Assembly (NCBI GenBank): GCA_904063045.1 | Contig: CAJFCJ010000019.1 | Coordinates: 1,044,570-1,108,569, forward strand | DNA length: 64,000 nucleotides | From: Dimorphilus gyrociliatus | Taxonomy: Eukaryota; Annelida; Polychaeta; Dinophilidae | Direction of reading: 5' to 3' | In this document: positions 61,301 to 64,000 of the stretch, piece by piece | Layout of the letters: every line of letters begins with the position of its first letter | How positions within the stretch are numbered: position 1 is the stretch's first letter | Program-made: the position numbers and the translations under genes | The notes under the pieces: model-generated | What the model was told of the DNA's origin: nothing | The model's database searches: none | What the model saw: only the letters and a program-made list of their open reading frames with translations

Positions 61301-63990
61301 CGCTTCCTCTTTCTCTCTCTTTCTTTCTATCTCTGTAAATTTGTATACACGCGTGTAGGTGTATGAGTGTACATGTGGGTGTGTGTGTGTATGTGTTTGT
61401 GTACGTTTGCGTATATATATATATATATGTAAAATTTACAGTATATACTGCATATCTATGTAATTTTTTATGTCTTTTTTAACCTTCATATGCATATATA
61501 CCACATATATATACATATATATATATATATACTGCCCTCATTCTTCACTTAATTAACAATCGCTCTACTGCATACATGCGTAAATAATTAGTTGAAATGA
61601 GGCGGTAAAGCGTATATAAATTCTTATACACAATAGTTTTTATTCCTATCTATTTTAGTTACACCCCAGTCATCCACCCCCCCACTACTTTTCAGATATT
61701 ATATATACTTTTATGCCTCTTACTTATCCTTATCCATTTATCTAACTATCAATCCTATTTTATGGCTATCTGTTCATTATTTATTTATTATCTCTATCTC
61801 TTTTTATTTGCATGTTTTTTTTTTTAATTTCAGCTCAATCCTATAATTCCGGCGACGGGACAAAATCACGTCATGAGCCCGGATTCACATTCTCAAACTA
61901 CGGACATATCCAGTACCACTCCCTCGCCATACCACAGCCAGGTATATAATTTTCCCTACCTACTAATCTTCTTGAAGTACATTCGCCGGAAGCGCTGCGT
62001 TGCTTTGTAACAATGGGAAATGAACAAATTGTGCCGTAACCCTCATTTCCCGTTCTTTCTATATTCCAAACTGTCAATGACTTCTTCAAAATGCAACTAG
62101 AAAGAAGGCTTGCGCATGCGCATTTTTTCCATTTCTAGTGGGCGGATAGCAGTGGAACTGAGAGCGAGGCGTCGTCCATTGTCCGTTTTATGTCGGCAAA
62201 GACCGCGTCGATATAACGATTTCTATTCTGCCGCTTGTATGTGTGTATACAGTCAATGCAGAAGAACACACATTGTTAAATGCCTTCTGTATGCACACTT
62301 CTTTTTTTTCGCACGCGTTCCCTTGTATCAATAGCCTCGCGACTCGTGTACGTTGACACCTTTCTATTCTTTTCTCCATCTTTCCCTCCCTCGATAGTCG
62401 TTCTTTTAGAAAAGCAAAATGCATTTAGCTCTACTTATTTATTCCGGTATTGCCCATTTTACCCTTCAACTTTTTTTTTTTTTAATATACAATTAATGGG
62501 AAAATTACTCGCTTCTTGCATATTTTATTAAAGGCGAGCGTCTTTTATTTCTTTTTTTTTATTTATTCCCGCAGACAATGTCACCAAATGTTCCGATATC
62601 GTCTCAAATGCATAGTTCGCCAACTGTACCGTCCAGGTAAGTGTCGAATGATGATGAGTTTATAATGCGTGTCGGTAAAAGATAAGCTAGTTTAACGTCC
62701 AGGCCAACATTATATAGAAATAAATAAAGAGATGTGTACCGACGTTCAAGTGTTTAAAAAGTATTAAAAGTACGCACGCCAGATTGTTTTTGAGATAAAA
62801 AAAAACTGTCGAGATTTATTCATGTAGATATTTTTTTTTTTACCATTTAATATTAAATTTTATAACTCATAAAGATAAATAATTCATTCACATTTTGAAC
62901 AAGAATTTTATGACATATTCATCTAAAAATATTAAGTATATAGCATACTTGTATTTTAACACCGTAGGCTTATAGCTATACTAATTATTGTAATAATAAT
63001 GGGGATTATCTCATTTCTACAGCGCCTCCTATTCTGGGGATTATGGATTTGAGATAAGCTTTCAGCAACAATCAAAAGAAACTAAATCCACCACTTGGAC
63101 GGTAAGTTAATGTATTTGAGATTTTTTTTGGGATTAGGCCTATAAAATATTTTTTCAAAATGCGCTCGTCTCAGCATATTTGCCTACGCGCTAATCGCTA
63201 TTTGAGATATGCCAAGGCAGAGCGTCGCCAACAAAAAAAAAAATGAAAAAAAAATAATTCTAAAAAAAAAATCTGGGTCACATCGATCTCCTTACGCCGT
63301 TATGTAATTAATTTTATACACCGCAAATAATTGACTTTCCGACGTTTCGTCATTGAAAATCGTGTTCCGTCATAACAGTATTCGGAAATGCTACGCAAGT
63401 TGTTCGTGAGGATGGCGACAACTTGTCCTATTCGATTTAAAACGGCAAGAACACCTCCGCCCAATACCGTCATTCGTGCCATGCCAATCTATATGAAGCC
63501 GGAGCATGTGAGAGAGGTCGTCAAGAGATGTCCTAATCACGCTACCACTAAGGAATATAATGAAAATCATCCTGCACCGGAGCACCTTGTAAGGTGTGAA
63601 CATAAATTGGCTAGATACGAAGAACACGATTATACCGGAAGACAGAGTGTAGTACTTCCACACGAACAGCCTCAGCCAGGTGCCGAATGGGTCACCAACT
63701 TATTCCAATTTATGTGTTTTTCCTCGTGTGTGGGTGGTTTGAATCGGCGACCAATTCAAGTGATCTTTACTCTGGAGGACACTCAGGGCAACGTTTTGGG
63801 AAGGCAAGCCGTTGAAGTTCGTATCTGCGCTTGCCCGGGGCGTGACAGAAGGGCGGATGAAAAGGCCACCGAACCAGTAACAGCTCATAAAAGACCCCAC
63901 ACGCCGAGAATGGGAATGAATACTGAAGTATCGACTTCTTTTGGTACTAAAAGGAAGAGAAACTCGGACGACGAAGTGTTCACGTTAACT
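58095..63990 (+). CDS. TP63/73-like: p53/p63/p73-family transcription factor, 3' end outside window
   Basis: Seven exons are visible: 58095-58124, 58744-58928, 59794-59920, 61834-61941, 62575-62636, 63023-63101 and 63379-63990. They give 401 codons, all in phase. The gene runs off the window after a GTAAGT donor at 63991. The transactivation motif '[12 protein letters not shown]' in exon 2 matches the FxxLW box contacted by MDM2 and coactivators. The DNA-binding domain runs from '[10 protein letters not shown]' through '[13 protein letters not shown]', the zinc-binding 'VVKRCPNH' and 'MCFSSCVGG', the minor-groove 'LNRRPI' and '[17 protein letters not shown]'. The nuclear-localisation-like '[10 protein letters not shown]' follows. 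Residue choice ('CVGG', 'VVKRCPNH') is closer to p63/p73 than to p53. The family is a stress- and development-responsive activator acting as a tetramer in the nucleus. The oligomerisation and SAM domains, if present, lie beyond the window. The ten-residue first exon is the least certain. Confidence 0.92.
58219..58302. repeat. TA repeats in p53-family intron 1
   Basis: Two long TA runs (58219-58238 and 58277-58302) joined by imperfect TA-rich sequence. Confidence 0.8.
60626..60745 (+). CDS. candidate deltaN-type alternative first exon of the p53-family gene
   Basis: Inside intron 3, an ATG in good context (ACATGG) opens 40 codons ([20 protein letters not shown]...) ending at a GTAAGC donor in phase 0. 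Exon 4 starts in phase 0, so a transcript starting here would splice to it in frame and skip the FxxLW activation box. An in-frame TAG at 60614-60616 closes the frame upstream, so this is an initiating exon and not an internal one. Vertebrate p63 and p73 place their deltaN promoter and exon in the same intron and join to the same exon. The encoded residues resemble no known deltaN peptide, which is normal because these are poorly conserved. No transcript evidence was available. Confidence 0.5.
61011..61028. repeat. CCG trinucleotide repeat in p53-family intron 3
   Basis: About six CCG units in a short GC-rich island, about 270 nt downstream of the candidate alternative first exon. Confidence 0.75.
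61379..61530. repeat. TG and TA repeats in p53-family intron 3
   Basis: TG run at 61379-61392, then TA runs at 61411-61429 and 61505-61530. Confidence 0.75.
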
Positions 63991-64000
63991 GTAAGTGTTT

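Noticed and set aside
1-64000. tRNA genes, rRNA, CRISPR arrays, transposase genes and known animal miRNA seeds
   Set aside because: I looked for tRNA T-loop patterns, terminal repeats with transposase-like frames and familiar miRNA sequences by eye and found none convincing; a covariance-model and repeat-library scan would be decisive.

Overview
The window is a gene-dense animal nuclear genome segment: spliceosomal introns with GT-AG borders, an AT-rich background, UTRs with AATAAA signals, and no bacterial features. It is most likely a compact invertebrate genome. A beta-class carbonic anhydrase (missing from vertebrates) sits beside a class 1/6 transmembrane semaphorin, GW182 and one p53-family gene. 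Many introns are only 50-60 nt. This fits a small protostome, possibly a miniaturised annelid, but the species is inferred, not proved. I rebuilt every exon chain by hand, and each chain listed below keeps an open frame across all its joins.

Layout. 1738-2526 (-): a small coiled-coil protein resembling kinetochore PMF1/Nnf1. 2527-8636: the largest gene-free stretch, then a nine-exon transmembrane semaphorin (+). 17.5-24.6 kb: intronless GALT (+), spliceosomal TXNL4A/DIM1 (-) and the CRL4 substrate receptor DTL/CDT2 (+). 25.1-31.6 kb: autophagy tether EPG5 (-), divergent from a beta carbonic anhydrase (+). 32.9-36.6 kb: cystathionine gamma-lyase (-), the mitochondrial import-motor subunit PAM16 (+) and ECHDC3 (+). 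36.8-45.9 kb: RNA cytidine acetyltransferase NAT10 (-), divergent from the ATAC subunit MBIP (+), then ORC3 (-). 47.1-50.2 kb: GW182/TNRC6 (+). 50.7-55.1 kb: glutaminyl-peptide cyclotransferase (-) and VHL (-). 58.1 kb to the window end: a p53/p63/p73-family gene (+), cut off after its DNA-binding domain.

The housekeeping genes are packed head-to-head with spacers of about 230 bp, or tail-to-tail with overlapping 3' ends. The two developmental/stress genes (semaphorin and p53 family) carry long introns and wide flanks. There is no operon-like functional cluster. Shared themes are cell cycle/genome integrity (DTL, ORC3, PMF1-like, p53 family), RNA biology (TXNL4A, NAT10, GW182) and mitochondrial or small-molecule metabolism (PAM16, ECHDC3, carbonic anhydrase, CTH, GALT).

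The most interesting observation is a 40-codon open exon at 60626-60745 inside intron 3 of the p53-family gene. It has its own ATG, an upstream in-frame stop and a GTAAGC donor in the phase of exon 4. This is the arrangement of the vertebrate deltaN p63/p73 promoter exon. Other points of note are an ORC3 that ends before the usual C-terminal winged helix, a VHL with altered hydroxyproline- and elongin-contact residues, and a PAM16 whose first coding exon is only the ATG.
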